The notes under the pieces were generated by a model that did no database searches, was not told the origin of the DNA, and worked only from the letters and a program-made list of their open reading frames with translations. The translations under genes and the position numbers were made by a program. Positions 22,614 through 31,668 of a stretch of 64,000 nucleotides of DNA are shown here, piece after piece. The stretch lies in assembly GCA_963678705.1 (NCBI GenBank), contig OY783205.1, positions 6,014,001 to 6,078,000 of the forward strand. The letters run 5' to 3'. The stretch is from Panorpa germanica. Taxonomy: Eukaryota; Arthropoda; Insecta; Mecoptera; Panorpidae. Positions within the stretch are counted from its first letter, which is position 1; the number at the start of each line of letters is the position of its first letter.

Positions 22614-23063
22614 GATATTAAAACTAGCAAAAAGTAATTCGACCGTGACAGGACTCGAACCTGCAAACTTCGGATCCGAAGTCCGACGCCTTATCCATTA
22701 GGCCAAACGGTCTACACGAAATGATTTCATATCCTTATTTTAAAATCCTTTAAAGAATCCTTTAAAGATTTTTTACAGAGCTTTAAAGCGTATTACAAAA
22801 GTTCTGGCCCATGGAAAGCGTCTGACACTTTTAATTTTACTTCAGAAATAACATTCTACAAAATATATTTAAAAATCAGTCATACAAAAATAAGTAAAGT
22901 AACTCTGATTTTTAGTTACCTTTCTCACCTGGTACCTGCCCAGGTGTCACCGAGCAAACTCCACAAATACGCAGGTATTAAAAGTACATGTAGAGACTAC
23001 TTAGAACCGAAAGTTCTATGCTTTTGAAAATAAGTTATGTCAGATCGTTCTGGGATCTTGGAC
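22614..23063 (-). repeat. Right arm of the inverted-repeat element
   Basis: Reverse complement of the left arm. Its inner border 'gatattaaaactagc' repeats the last codons of the central ORF immediately upstream of that ORF's ATG, showing that the arms derive from the region 3' of the ORF. Confidence 0.9.
22640..22712 (-). tRNA. tRNA-Arg(UCG), right arm, near-canonical
   Basis: 73 nt on the minus strand. Acceptor GACCGTT pairs with ACGGTC except for a T-C mismatch at pair 7-66. D-arm, anticodon stem TCGGA/TCCGA with loop CTTCGGA (anticodon TCG) and T-arm GCAGG-TTCGAGT-CCTGT all fold. The A box (TGGCCTAATGG) and B box (GGTTCGAGTCC) are present, and TTTTT follows about 8 nt after the 3' end. 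It reads as a tRNA-Arg gene that could still be transcribed. Whether it is charged and used is unknown. Confidence 0.85.
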
Positions 23064-23348
23064 TATACCGTGACCAACCTAAAACACCTGGACCTGGGCA
23101 ACGTAGACAAGCTACAGACCACCCTAGCCCTACTACCTGAAGACTTCGATGACAGAAAAATCCCAGACTATGTGCACATAATTAATTATACATTATTACC
23201 CATATTATTCATAATAATTACTATTGTAGTATATAAGATAATCAAATATTTTAGAAAAATAAAAATAATAAAAAATGAAAATGCACAAGAAATAGATAGC
23301 AAAAATATTGAAGAGTTGCAAAAACCTTTTGCTACATTTGAAGCATAA
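23064..23348 (+). pseudogene. env: errantivirus env, membrane anchor and tail
   Basis: The remainder of env after the insertion. The ORF that covers it starts in the right arm at 23037, but the env-derived part begins near 23064. A hydrophobic helix of about 20 residues (coded at about 23188-23250, INYTLLPILFIII) precedes a basic cytoplasmic tail; stop at 23346-23348. It is separated from the ectodomain by 1.58 kb, and the frame on the two sides is not the same if the element is removed at TA, so at least one further base change is present. Confidence 0.8.
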
Positions 23349-23361
23349 GATTTTATCTTAT

Positions 23362-23369
23362 AGGGGAGG
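23362..23369 (+). promoter_or_regulatory. Polypurine tract of the errantivirus
   Basis: AGGGGAGG directly precedes the 3' LTR, the usual plus-strand primer position. Confidence 0.85.
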
Positions 23370-23663
23370 TGTTATGGCACACATTCCATACAACACAAAA
23401 CTAACAGTGTCTCTTCAGTATCTTTGCTGACCAAGCACTCTAGAGATAGTAAAATAGTATATAAGTAATGTATTAGTCTTAATCTAATTAGTTCAAGTTT
23501 ATGTATAATCTGCATCGTGCAGATAGTAATTAGCTGGCTCACCATTTGAGTTCATGTATAAACTGCATCGCGCAGTTAGTAATTGAATCAAATAAATATT
23601 ATTTAAGTAAAACTAAAATAAATTGTTTTTTTTATTAAAGTCTAAATTACTCAAACTTTAATT
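23370..23663 (+). repeat. 3' LTR of the errantivirus
   Basis: 294 bp, matching 11698-11991 except tatGg for tatAg and aacaGtg for aacaAtg near the left end. Followed by the ATAT duplication. Confidence 0.95.
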
Positions 23664-23667
23664 ATAT

Positions 23668-24496
23668 CTTCCGTAATAAGAAGATGATGAAAATATAAAT
23701 ATCTGTTAACAGTACAAGACGAATTAACGAAATTTACAGAAGCTATTCCTATTTTAAATCAGGAAGCAAATACTGTTGCAAAAGCACTTGTAACAAATGT
23801 CATTTTTAAATATGGTGTTGCCAATGCGATTTTAACAGATCAAGGAACAAATTTTAAGTCACGAGTCTTTAAAGACATATGTAAACTATTAAAAATAAAA
23901 CAATTAAAAACTGCAGCATTCAGACCAGCGACTAATGGCGCCGAAGAAACAGTACACAGAACGCTTGCTAAATATTTAAGGAATTTTTGTCTAAGACACG
24001 ACGATTGGATCAATTGGATTCGTTATGCTATGTTTGTATATAATACTACACCACACACCGCAACGGGTTTTACTCCTTTTGAATTAATTTACGGGCATTA
24101 GGCAAATCTATACCTTCAATATTTTATAAAGAACCAATCGAAGTAAATACCTATAATAATTTTATAGTAGAACTTAAACACAGGTTACAGGTAACAAGGG
24201 AGGGTAGCTATAAATAACTTGATTAAAAATAAAAAAAAAAAGTAAAATTAAATTTTGATAAAAAGGTCAATTCTCTTTTTACACCTACGGTAAACGAACT
24301 AGTTTTATTTAGGAATGAACAATTACCAAATAAAGGGCTAACAAAAGAACTTTTACCATTATATGTAGGGCCATATAAAGTCTCAAAAATTACATCCCCT
24401 GTTAATACAGAGATACTTATTGGTAAAATATACTCGGTAGTTCATAATAATAGAATAAAGAGATTTTGTACCAATGACCCAAACCTCGGCGAGTAG
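23668..24496 (+). pseudogene. Decayed gypsy-type integrase, catalytic half and C-terminus
   Basis: Continuation of 11297-11697 after the errantivirus. Frames read KYLLTVQDELTKFTEA, then ILTDQGTNFKSRVF (second D), RPATNGAEETVHRTL (E) and TPHTATGFTPFELIYGH, all typical of the gypsy integrase core. After a frame change and stops come KLNFDKKVNSLFTP, NELVLFRNEQ and LYVGPYKVSKI, the C-terminal GPY module. The KLNFDKKVNS segment is nearly the same as the end of the ORF at 33689-36217, so this is the fuller relative of that element. Confidence 0.85.
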
Positions 24497-25052
24497 ATGG
24501 TTTTGTTAAGAGTGGTAGTTGGTGAAGCAGTGCCAATGGGTTTGTGTTCTATGTCTTAATTTCTACAAATGTGTACTACATATTGATAAAGTTGGTTACT
24601 AGAACCTCAAATGTTCAATTATTTTTTAATAACTCCTTATATGTTAAGAGATATTAACAATTAAAAAAATCATTTTGTCTCTTTAATTATTAAAGGGATT
24701 CAACGTTGTACACATTCCAAATGCATGTGATGCTTGGTACAGATAGGTGCGACATAAACATGCGATATCAAACATTTATATATTTTCATACATATATAGA
24801 CATTATTTAGACTTGAGTGTACTCAATATGTTTTAGTTTTAAGTTGTACTTACGTACAGACAAGTGCGATTTAAACATGCGACACTAATAAAACCCCTAG
24901 TTTTATTAACATAACCCAATATTTTTGCTATTTTTAAAAATTCTGGGTGGTATTTTTATGAAACAAATATGTTTCAGCGGCTAGTCGGTAAATATCAAAA
25001 AGAACTTGAATATATATGGTCCCGAATAATAGGGTCGTAAAAATATTTTAAA

Positions 25053-25415
25053 ATGGATTTTAATTGGACAAGTGAAATTTGAATAAATTTGATTGAAAAT
25101 TATAGACAATATTCATGTCTTTGAAATGCCAAAGATATGAAATATAAAAACCTCGAAAGTGAACACGACGCTTGGAGAAATATTTGTAAAGCAATAAATT
25201 ATAAAAATAAAAATGAGGTTATTAAAAGAATTCGAAACGTACAAGCGCAGTTTTTTAGAGAGCGTAGGAAATACAAGACTATGAAGAAGTCTGGAGTTGG
25301 TGCCAGCTTCATTTCCAAATGGTTTGGATACGAAGCGTTATTGTTTCTTGACGATAAAAATAAAGTGTGTTCCTGTAAGGAAAGAGGGGCTGAGGTAGGT
25401 CATAAAACAATTTAA
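25053..25415 (+). pseudogene. Harbinger MADF/Myb-like DNA-binding protein, exon 1
   Basis: Starts MDFNWTSEI and continues through INLIENYRQY to HDAWRNICKAINYKNKNEV and FRERRKYKTMKKSG, the tryptophan-spaced pattern of a MADF domain, the accessory DNA-binding protein of PIF/Harbinger elements. Two in-frame stops (about 25080 and 25122) break the N-terminus; the second copy at 32491 lacks the first. A possible donor 'gag|gtaggt' at 25395 fits splicing to 26100. Confidence 0.7.
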
Positions 25416-25516
25416 TTATTCTTATAAATTTAATATCAGGTTTAAAGAAATACAGATTTCATAAGAAATATTACAACTGTTTAATTGTGTTTAAATGAAA
25501 GGTAAAAAATTAAAAA

Positions 25517-25989
25517 TTATTTTGCCAATTTTGATCCAATTGGAGAAACAAAATAATTAGCGAATTCTTTTCTGATATCTTTTGCTTCCAAGGATGAGTT
25601 TCGCGGTACATTTTCAGATATTCGTCTTGCTCTACTAAGACGATAGTTAAATATTCTCTTCGCAGATCCTTCTTTTTGCACGCCTGGGTATGGTTTCATT
25701 AGGTAAGGTGATAATGGGAACGCATCGTCGGCCAAAAATACATATGGTATTGGTTGGTTACGTCCAGGTAGAATACTATTTTCTGGTAGATTTAGTGTGC
25801 AGTTCAATTATAATTTTTTAAACAATGTGTTGTCAATATTGAAATAGAGAAATCTATACTTTGCATCCATCAAATCAAAGAGAACAATGCTAAAAAAACC
25901 TTTATAATTGAAAAAGTCGCTGCCACTTTTAAACGGTGCTTGAAGTGCAATATGTTTCCCATCCATTACACCCACACATTTAGGAAATT

Positions 25990-25990
<1 letters not shown>
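25517..25990 (-). pseudogene. Harbinger DDE transposase fragments, copy 1
   Basis: Two abutting minus-strand frames. The first (right) has [15 protein letters not shown] with the first catalytic D and [11 protein letters not shown]. The second has YVFLADDAFPLSPYLMKPYPG with the second D, then FNYRLSRARRISENV with the final E. A frameshift and stop separate them at about 25807. After SENV the reading jumps directly to PRNSSLEAKDIR; copy 2 has about 90 further residues there, so this copy carries an internal deletion. The N-terminus is replaced by the AT tract. Confidence 0.85.

Positions 25991-25992
<2 letters not shown>

Positions 25993-26060
<68 letters not shown>
25993..26060. repeat. (TA)n microsatellite
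   Basis: Near-perfect TA repeat inside the Harbinger element, marking the broken N-terminal edge of the transposase. Confidence 0.95.
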
Positions 26061-26064
<4 letters not shown>

Positions 26065-26099
26065 TATAACATTGATAAATTATTATAATCATTTTCAGG

Positions 26100-26305
26100 G
26101 GTATGAAATTTCAAGTGAAGACAGTGATATCAATATCACGAATACGTTTGAGAAAAGCTTTTGTGAATTGTCTCAAACGGAAAATACAGGTATTGAACAA
26201 ACCAATAAAAATACAAGAACTTCAGAAAAGGAAAATTTTCAAGGATCACGTAGACGTAGAAAGACTAATGTTAAAGTATATAATTATAATGAAATACTTA
26301 TGTAA
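26100..26305 (+). pseudogene. Harbinger MADF protein, probable second exon
   Basis: After an acceptor-like 'cattttcag' (ending 26099) a plus-strand frame reads [14 protein letters not shown], then a Ser/Thr/Glu-rich stretch and a basic SRRRRKTNVKVYN tail, stop at 26305. The composition fits the linker and tail of a MADF protein. The link to exon 1 across the minus-strand transposase is inferred. Confidence 0.45.
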
Positions 26306-26980
26306 CCAACGTACAATAATTTTACTAATCAATAAATGATGTTTTCACCAAATGTTCACTGTGAATTTTTTATACTAACTTATGATAACATATTTGAAAT
26401 TAACCCATGTACAATATAAATACAAAAATATTTCTTATAATATTAAATTTATTTAATAAGTACTTTCACAAGTGCAACTTTATTATTTTATTACGGTTCG
26501 GTATTATTGCTGAGATGGACTGTTTACCCGTACAGAACAATAGACCCTGTCAAGCTTCGTCATGAAGAATCTATTGTTAAATAATTGATTTAAGGAAATC
26601 GTTCAAAATATCAAAGGTTCCGACGTATTAAATTGTATGTCGTACTAGTGGAGACGTATTGTAAAACTTATTACAACAATTATTTCATGTCGCATGTTTA
26701 TGTCGCACGTATGTGTACAAGCCATGAGACATCACAATCGCTGCCAACCTTACAGCTCGTAAATCTCAATAAAATTTCAATATTATGGCAGGGTTAAATA
26801 AAATAAAAACTTATTATTCTTTGACTTGACTTGATTATTTGACTACCACCAGCTACAGAATATCACCAGAATGTTAAAATGCATTTCACGTCATACAAAT
26901 ATGGCCGACCATTTCTAGAGTTAAAACTGCAATTCTAACTTTTAATTGCTATATCTCCGTCAATATTTAGATATTTAATA

Positions 26981-28194
26981 TTATTTATTGTTAATTGTGT
27001 GTGCCTTTCGGCTTTACAATCTACCGTATTCTATTTCTTATTACATTTCATTCCTATCTTAACAATACAGCCTTAAAACTAAACTTACTAATTTTATTTA
27101 AAACTAATTACTTTCCTAAAACTAAACTCAATTTATTTATTAAAACTAAAAAATTATTTTATACTTTTAGTACTTCCAAACAGTGCTTTCTGCTTCTTCT
27201 TCTCTTGACTCTCTCTCTTCATGTTCCCCATGCAAACTAGTTAACGAGCAGGACCAGATAACTGGATTTTATATATATGGACGACGGTCACTTCGCAGAC
27301 AATTAAATTTACATTATTCTAGACCTTTTTATCTCCAAACGTACTTTCTGCTTCTTCTTCTCTTGACCCTCTTCCTTCATTTTCCCTAGTCTTCCTTCTG
27401 TACCGGTCTATTCCCTAGTCTATTTTTCTGGGCTGAAGTATACCTGTTTCCTCGCTACTTCTTTCTTTCTCCTGCTTCCCTTCATTGCCTCTTTTAGTAC
27501 TTCCTTTCTCTTCCTATTCCTTGTGCAACCCAGCCACCAGCTTATTTCTTCTCCTGTTTTTTCTTTCCTTCTTACTATTTCCGCCATCCACCTCTTTCCT
27601 TCACTGCCTCCCTTTAATAGCTGGCCAATATTCCTTTCGCTCGCTACTTTTTCCTTACACTCAAACTTAATGTGCTCCAGTGTTTCGTCCTCCGCTCCGC
27701 ACACTCTACATTTTCTTTCCTCACTACTTTCCCAGTATCTGTTTCCTTTTTCCTCATTTCCCAATCTAAACCTTGCTGTTCTTCTTATGTGTTTTATGTC
27801 TTTTTCTATAAGGTACTGAGGCACATTATTTTCCCATAACCTTTTATATCTTGTATTGTAGTTGCTTTTTTCGATTTTTCCCATTCTCTCCTGCCGTTGT
27901 ATCTCCTTATCCCTTCTCCTTAGCTCCTCTTCCACACTTGCGCCTCCTTCTCTTCTCCTCTCTGCCTCCTCGATCGCCATTCCATTCCTTTCAAAGTACT
28001 CCTTTCTCTTTTTTGGACCTCCCCCCCCCCCCTTCTTTATGCTATCCTCTCTTATTTTCTTTAAAATTTTGCTTTCCGCCCTGGTCAATTTCTCCTCATA
28101 TTTTACTGCTCTTTCCCCTGTTTTAATTCGTATCTTATCCCTTTTTAGCTCCTCCATAACCATGTATCCTATTCTCTCTGTATCCTAATCTCTG
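26981..28194 (-). mobile_element. 5'-truncated LINE fragment (R1/LOA-like)
   Basis: Minus-strand insertion in MITE copy b, flanked by the 9-bp duplication tatttaata (26972-26980 and 28195-28203). Its 3' end reads ...aataaataa. It contains the C-terminus of an ORF2. Confidence 0.85.
27420..28163 (-). pseudogene. LINE ORF2 C-terminal region with CCHC zinc finger
   Basis: 247 codons, very rich in Glu, Lys and Arg. A helical, charged N-terminal part leads into RTARFRLGNEEKGNRYW and the zinc motif CRVCGAEDETLEHIKFEC, which is typical of the region after the RT in R1/LOA-type LINEs. The WLGCTRNRKRKEVLKEA tail follows. RT and endonuclease are absent because of 5' truncation. It has no function of its own. 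Confidence 0.8.
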
Positions 28195-28290
28195 TATTTA
28201 ATAAAATAGACACGCCAATACACATTTATTAACATCAATTTCAATCAACAATTGAAAAATCGACCACTAGAAAATGAGGACACAAGCCCA

Positions 28291-28584
28291 TTCTAACGAT
28301 GAGAGCAGAATTGTTATCGGCACGGTTAAAGTTCTTTGTTGCAAGTACAAAATATTATAATTAAAAATAATTTTAAATATAAAAATGTATTTATATTTAT
28401 TTAGATTTTATATATTTGCTATTTGATAATTTGATAATTTGATTATATAATTTAGTTGATAATAGCTTTATATAATTAAATTAAATTATAAATTATTTCT
28501 TTAATTACAATGGATTTCTTATTGCCATATTCCTTGGGAAACGCGGATCGAACAGTTCAGGCAATCCATATAAAAACGAGTTAA
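28291..28584. repeat. Segment X, first copy of a tandem duplication
   Basis: Begins 'ttctaacgatgagagcag' and ends 'atataaaaacgagttaat'. The same sequence occurs at 29219-29278 plus 31396-31591, there split by two Helitrons. The MITE copies b and c sit immediately before each X, so MITE+X is duplicated in tandem. Non-coding. Confidence 0.8.
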
Positions 28585-29218
28585 TGGGCTTGTGTCCTAT
28601 GTCTTAATTTCTATAAAAGTGTACTATATATTGATAAAGTGGGTTACTAGAACCTCAAATGTTCAATTATTTTTAATAACTCCTTATATGTTAAGAGATA
28701 TTAACAATTAAAAAAGTCATTTTGTCTCTTTAATTATTAAAGGGATTGAACGTTGTACACATTCCAAGTGCATGTGACATCACAATGCTTGTGTAAGGTT
28801 GCCAACCTTACAGCTCATAAATCTCTGCTATATGTATTTATATATCAAAATATCAAATATTATTTACAGCTATTTCAAGGAACAATCAAATTTCAATATT
28901 ATGTCTGTCGTAACAGAGTTAAATATAATAAAAACTTATTATTCTTTGATTTGACTTGATTATTTGACTACCAACAGCTACAAAACATTACCACAGCACT
29001 GACCTACTCAACAAATAACTGATGTTAAAATGCATTTCACGTCATACAAATATGGCCGACTATTTCTAGCGCTAAAACTACAATTTAAATTTTAAATTGC
29101 TAAATCTCCGTCAACATTTAGATATTTAATAAAATAGACACGCCAATACACATTTATTAACATCAATTTCAATCAACAATTGAAAAATCGACCACTAGAA
29201 AATGAGGACACAAGCCCA
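28585..29218 (+). mobile_element. MITE copy c, complete
   Basis: Begins TGGGCTTGTGTCCTATG and ends ATGAGGACACAAGCCCA; interior matches the other copies throughout. Non-coding. Confidence 0.9.
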
Positions 29219-29278
29219 TTCTAACGATGAGAGCAGAGTTGCAAGTACAAAATATATATAATTAAAAATTATATATAA

Positions 29279-29611
29279 CTAGCTGTCCCGGCCACGCGTT
29301 GCTGTGCCAAACGTAGCGCCATCTATTGAATATTTACTCAATCTAGTCAACAGATTTCGATTTACTCAACAGAATATTTACTCAATCTAGTCAACAGATG
29401 TCGCCATCATCGTCGCCCGATGTCATATGTCATATACAGATAATTAATAGACAAATAATTAGCAATAAGATAAATAAATTGAGATGTAAGCTATCCTATC
29501 TTTCAAGTTGGGTCAAACTGCACACGGTGTACAAATTTCATTAAAATCGGTTAAGTAGTTTAGGAGTCCATAGCGGACAACACAGTGACACGTAATTTAT
29601 ATATATTAAGA
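29279..29611 (-). mobile_element. Short non-autonomous Helitron
   Basis: On the minus strand it begins TCTTAATATATATAAATTAC (29611 leftwards) with the Helitron-like 'ttaaccgattttaatgaaattt' paragraph. It ends GGCACAGCAACGCGTGGCCG-GGACAG-CTAG (29279-29282): hairpin-like GC-rich segment, then CTAG, then T. 333 bp, no ORF. Confidence 0.8.
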
Positions 29612-29897
29612 TAACTAGCTGACCCGGCAAACGTTGTTTTGCCATATACGTTATTTCTAGGAAATATTTTTTTTAAGAAATATTTTTAAAAATAGCTAAC
29701 ACTATAAGTGTGTGGGGATATCATTATAATTCAAAGAGGAATAAAGCGTTGTAGACAATTAAATTATACTTTATTTAAGTTAATAAATTATTCTTTATTA
29801 AAGTAACAAATATATATTAAATTACAATTATTGACAGCTATCTATACATCGAAAATAATTCATACTTCTACTACTAATTATTATTAATAAACACAGA

Positions 29898-30491
29898 TTA
29901 ATATCTCAACGCAATGGAGTGTACAATATTTTTGGTCAGTCCGTCTTTAGCGAATACAAACAAACTGGATGGTTTGCCCACGCGAGAACATGCCACATAT
30001 AGTTGTCCGTGGGAAAAGCATGGTGTACCCAAATCTAAGCCACAAACAGACATCGTTTGGCCTTGTGACATATTGATCGTCATTGCGAATGCCAATCTAA
30101 TTGGAAATTGAATGCGTTTGAATTCAATTGGCACATCTGTAGGAATCATAGGGATTCGTGGCAGTAATACATTTTCGCCTCGGAACTGGCCATTCAAAAT
30201 GGTGGCTTCGATAATGTTTTTCATTAATTTTTTAATGACTAATCGCGTGCCATTGCAAAGCCGTGGTGGGTTTAAATTACGAAGCAAAATAACAGGAGAT
30301 CCAACCTTCAATTGTAAATGGTGCGGTGGCATGCGGGGCATATCCAATGATTTCAAAAACTCAATTGGATAATTCACATATTTGTTGGCATCGCAAACAG
30401 CATCGACAGATTTGTATGACACCAAGTCCCCTGGCAACAACAGTTGTATCTTAGAATTTAATCCATTGACGTCCACATTTTTTGCTGTCAA
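29898..30491 (-). pseudogene. Helitron Pif1-like helicase, C-terminal half
   Basis: 198-codon frame with LKVGSPVILLRNLNPPRLCNG, then LAFAMTINMSQGQTM and GQLYVACSRVG, the last two being helicase motifs V and VI of Pif1/Helitron helicases. It normally unwinds DNA during rolling-circle transposition. The frame ends near the element's 3' end and reads SIALRY before the stop. Upstream it loses continuity with the other helicase piece at about 30491-30655 through stops. Confidence 0.88.
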
Positions 30492-30655
30492 AATTGCTCT
30501 TTTTGCCAGCCACTCAAGATTTTTGTATTTTGTGTGTACATCGGAAAATATATTGTAGATAAGAGTATTTTGTGAGTTGATGATTGTGCAGAAATCTGTC
30601 GGTAATTTTATGCATCCAGTATTTTCATGTACAGCAACTTTTCCATTGCCAATAT

Positions 30656-31054
30656 CTAACAGTTGTTTTGAGAAAGTATCGGCAGATGGATCTTAAAGCA
30701 TATGATCAGTTGTACTTTTTCAACATTACGCCACAGTCGCAATGATTTTAAGCAAGCGTTGATTTCATCAGCGTACGTTGAACGTGGAATAACGGGAAGT
30801 TTCTGTCTGAAATCACCTGAAAGGAGTAACAGAGTGCCGCCAAATTGTTTTTCGTTGTTTTTTATATCTTTCAATATCCTATCTAATCGCTCAAGCGAAT
30901 GTTTGTGTGCCATAGTGCATTCATCACAAATGATAATTTTATACAAAAAAAAGAATCCCCCTTGCCCTGCCGAAACTGCCAGCATAATGCGGTGGTAAAT
31001 TGTTTCTTGTTTATCATTTAGTTGTGGAACATTGCGAGTAACAGTTGCTGCCAA
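30656..31054 (-). pseudogene. Helitron Pif1-like helicase, N-terminal half lacking Walker A
   Basis: Frame with VPQLNDKQETIYHRIM, then GGFFFL joined directly to YKIIICDECTMAHKHSL. The Walker A loop (GGTGKT-type) that normally stands between these segments is deleted, while the DExx box (CDEC) and LLLSGDFRQKLPVIPRST remain. ATP binding is therefore impossible. Confidence 0.88.
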
Positions 31055-31395
31055 TTCGACAGTATCATACTGCAGTTCACGATTTATATATGGAACAGAA
31101 TAATATAAAAATCGCGATTAAAAATCAGGGGTTGATCGTATAACAGTGAAAATTTAGAATTAAATGTATTTTTCAATAGTGAATCATGAAAGAATAAAAA
31201 CAAATAATTTTGTCCAAAAAATAAAAAAAAAATTTGGGGTGAACCACCCTTAACCTTTAGGGGTATGAAAAATAGATGTTGGCCGATTCTCAGACCTACC
31301 CGATAGGCACACAAAATTTTATCAAAATCGGTTCAGCCGTTTCGGAGGAGTTTGGGAACAAACACCGCGACACGAGAATTTTATATATTAGAAGA

Positions 31396-31591
31396 TATAT
31401 AAATAAATTTTGAATATGAAAATTTATTTGTATTTATTTAGATTTTATATATTTGCTATTTGATAATTTTATTATATAATTTAATTAAATTATAAATTAT
31501 TTCTGTAAATACGATGGATTTCTTATTGCCATATTTCTTGGAAAACGCGGATCGATCAGTTCAGGCAATCCATATAAAAACGAGTTAATTG
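31396..31591. repeat. Segment X, second copy (right part)
   Basis: Continues 29219-29278 after the two Helitrons and matches 28370-28584, ending 'ccatataaaaacgagttaa'. Beyond it the sequence is unique (31592 on), giving the duplication's right edge. Confidence 0.8.
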
Positions 31592-31668
31592 TTGTTTCAT
31601 ATTAACATTAAAAAATTCATCTCTGCATATTTTTTGGTTGTATGTCGTTTATTTTCAAAAAAAATTCT

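Larger units (their letters stand above)
21485..23063. mobile_element. Inverted-repeat element with a tRNA-Arg sequence in each arm and one ORF
   Basis: A 1579-bp insertion in env. Both ends begin GTCCAAGATCCCAGAACG when read inwards and are flanked by TA (21483-21484 and 23064-23065). The arms are about 450 bp (21485-21935 and 22614-23063) and differ at only about five noticed positions. Each arm carries a tRNA-Arg(UCG) sequence. The 680-bp centre holds a 230-codon minus-strand ORF. The arm differences argue against a simple fold-back assembly artefact. It could be a TIR transposon of an unnamed type with a TA duplication, or an inverted duplication captured by the retroelement. I do not recognise a described family. 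Confidence 0.75.
11698..23663 (+). mobile_element. Errantivirus-like Ty3/gypsy retrotransposon with env
   Basis: Two 294-bp LTRs (11698-11991 and 23370-23663) differ at only two positions that I noticed. They are flanked by an ATAT target duplication (11694-11697 and 23664-23667), the target class of insect errantiviruses. Order: LTR, primer-binding site, env leader exon, gag, pol, env, polypurine tract, LTR. Two later insertions break it, a LINE in gag (13085-15322) and the inverted-repeat tRNA element in env (21485-23063). Pol also shows a frameshift and a stop. The copy is therefore defective although its LTRs are young. It landed inside another gypsy's integrase gene. Confidence 0.93.
24731..26724. 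mobile_element. PIF/Harbinger element, copy 1, defective
   Basis: About 33-bp imperfect TIRs (left GCTTGGTACAGATAGGTGCG, right reverse complement GGCTTGTACACATACGTGCG, both followed by ACATAAACATGCGA) flanked by a TGA duplication, close to the TWA target of this superfamily. It encodes a MADF-type protein on the plus strand and DDE transposase pieces on the minus strand, the usual two-gene layout. A second TIR-like start (gtacagacaagtgcgatttaaacatgcga, about 24856) lies 125 bp inside. An (AT)n tract at about 25993-26060 and a deletion in the transposase make it non-autonomous. Confidence 0.85.
24536..28290 (+). mobile_element. MITE copy b, split by a Harbinger element and a LINE fragment
   Basis: The MITE starts at 24536 (TGGGTTTGTGTTC) and ends at 28290 (GAGGACACAAGCCCA). 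Its parts, 24536-24730, 26728-26980 and 28204-28290, align in order with uninterrupted copies such as 56081-56715. Between them sit the insertions at 24731-26724 and 26981-28194, each with its own target duplication. Non-coding itself. Confidence 0.85.
29615..31395 (-). mobile_element. Helitron with broken Pif1-like helicase
   Basis: Minus-strand 5' end TCTTCTAATATATAAAATTC (31395 leftwards), preceded by A, with the 'ccgaaacggctgaaccgatttt' paragraph. The 3' end is GGCAAA-acaacg-TTTGCC, GGGTCAG, CTAG (29615-29618) followed by T. It contains two pieces of the helicase domain only; Rep is missing. It lies 3 nt (29612-29614) from the short Helitron. Confidence 0.88.

Noticed and set aside
21485-23063. 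Assembly fold-back artefact as explanation of the palindrome
   Set aside because: The arms differ at several positions and are separated by 680 bp of unique sequence with an intact ORF; it still deserves long-read confirmation.
27485-28188. Plus-strand Ser/Leu/Phe/Pro-rich ORFs
   Set aside because: Antisense of the Glu/Lys/Arg-rich LINE ORF2 fragment.
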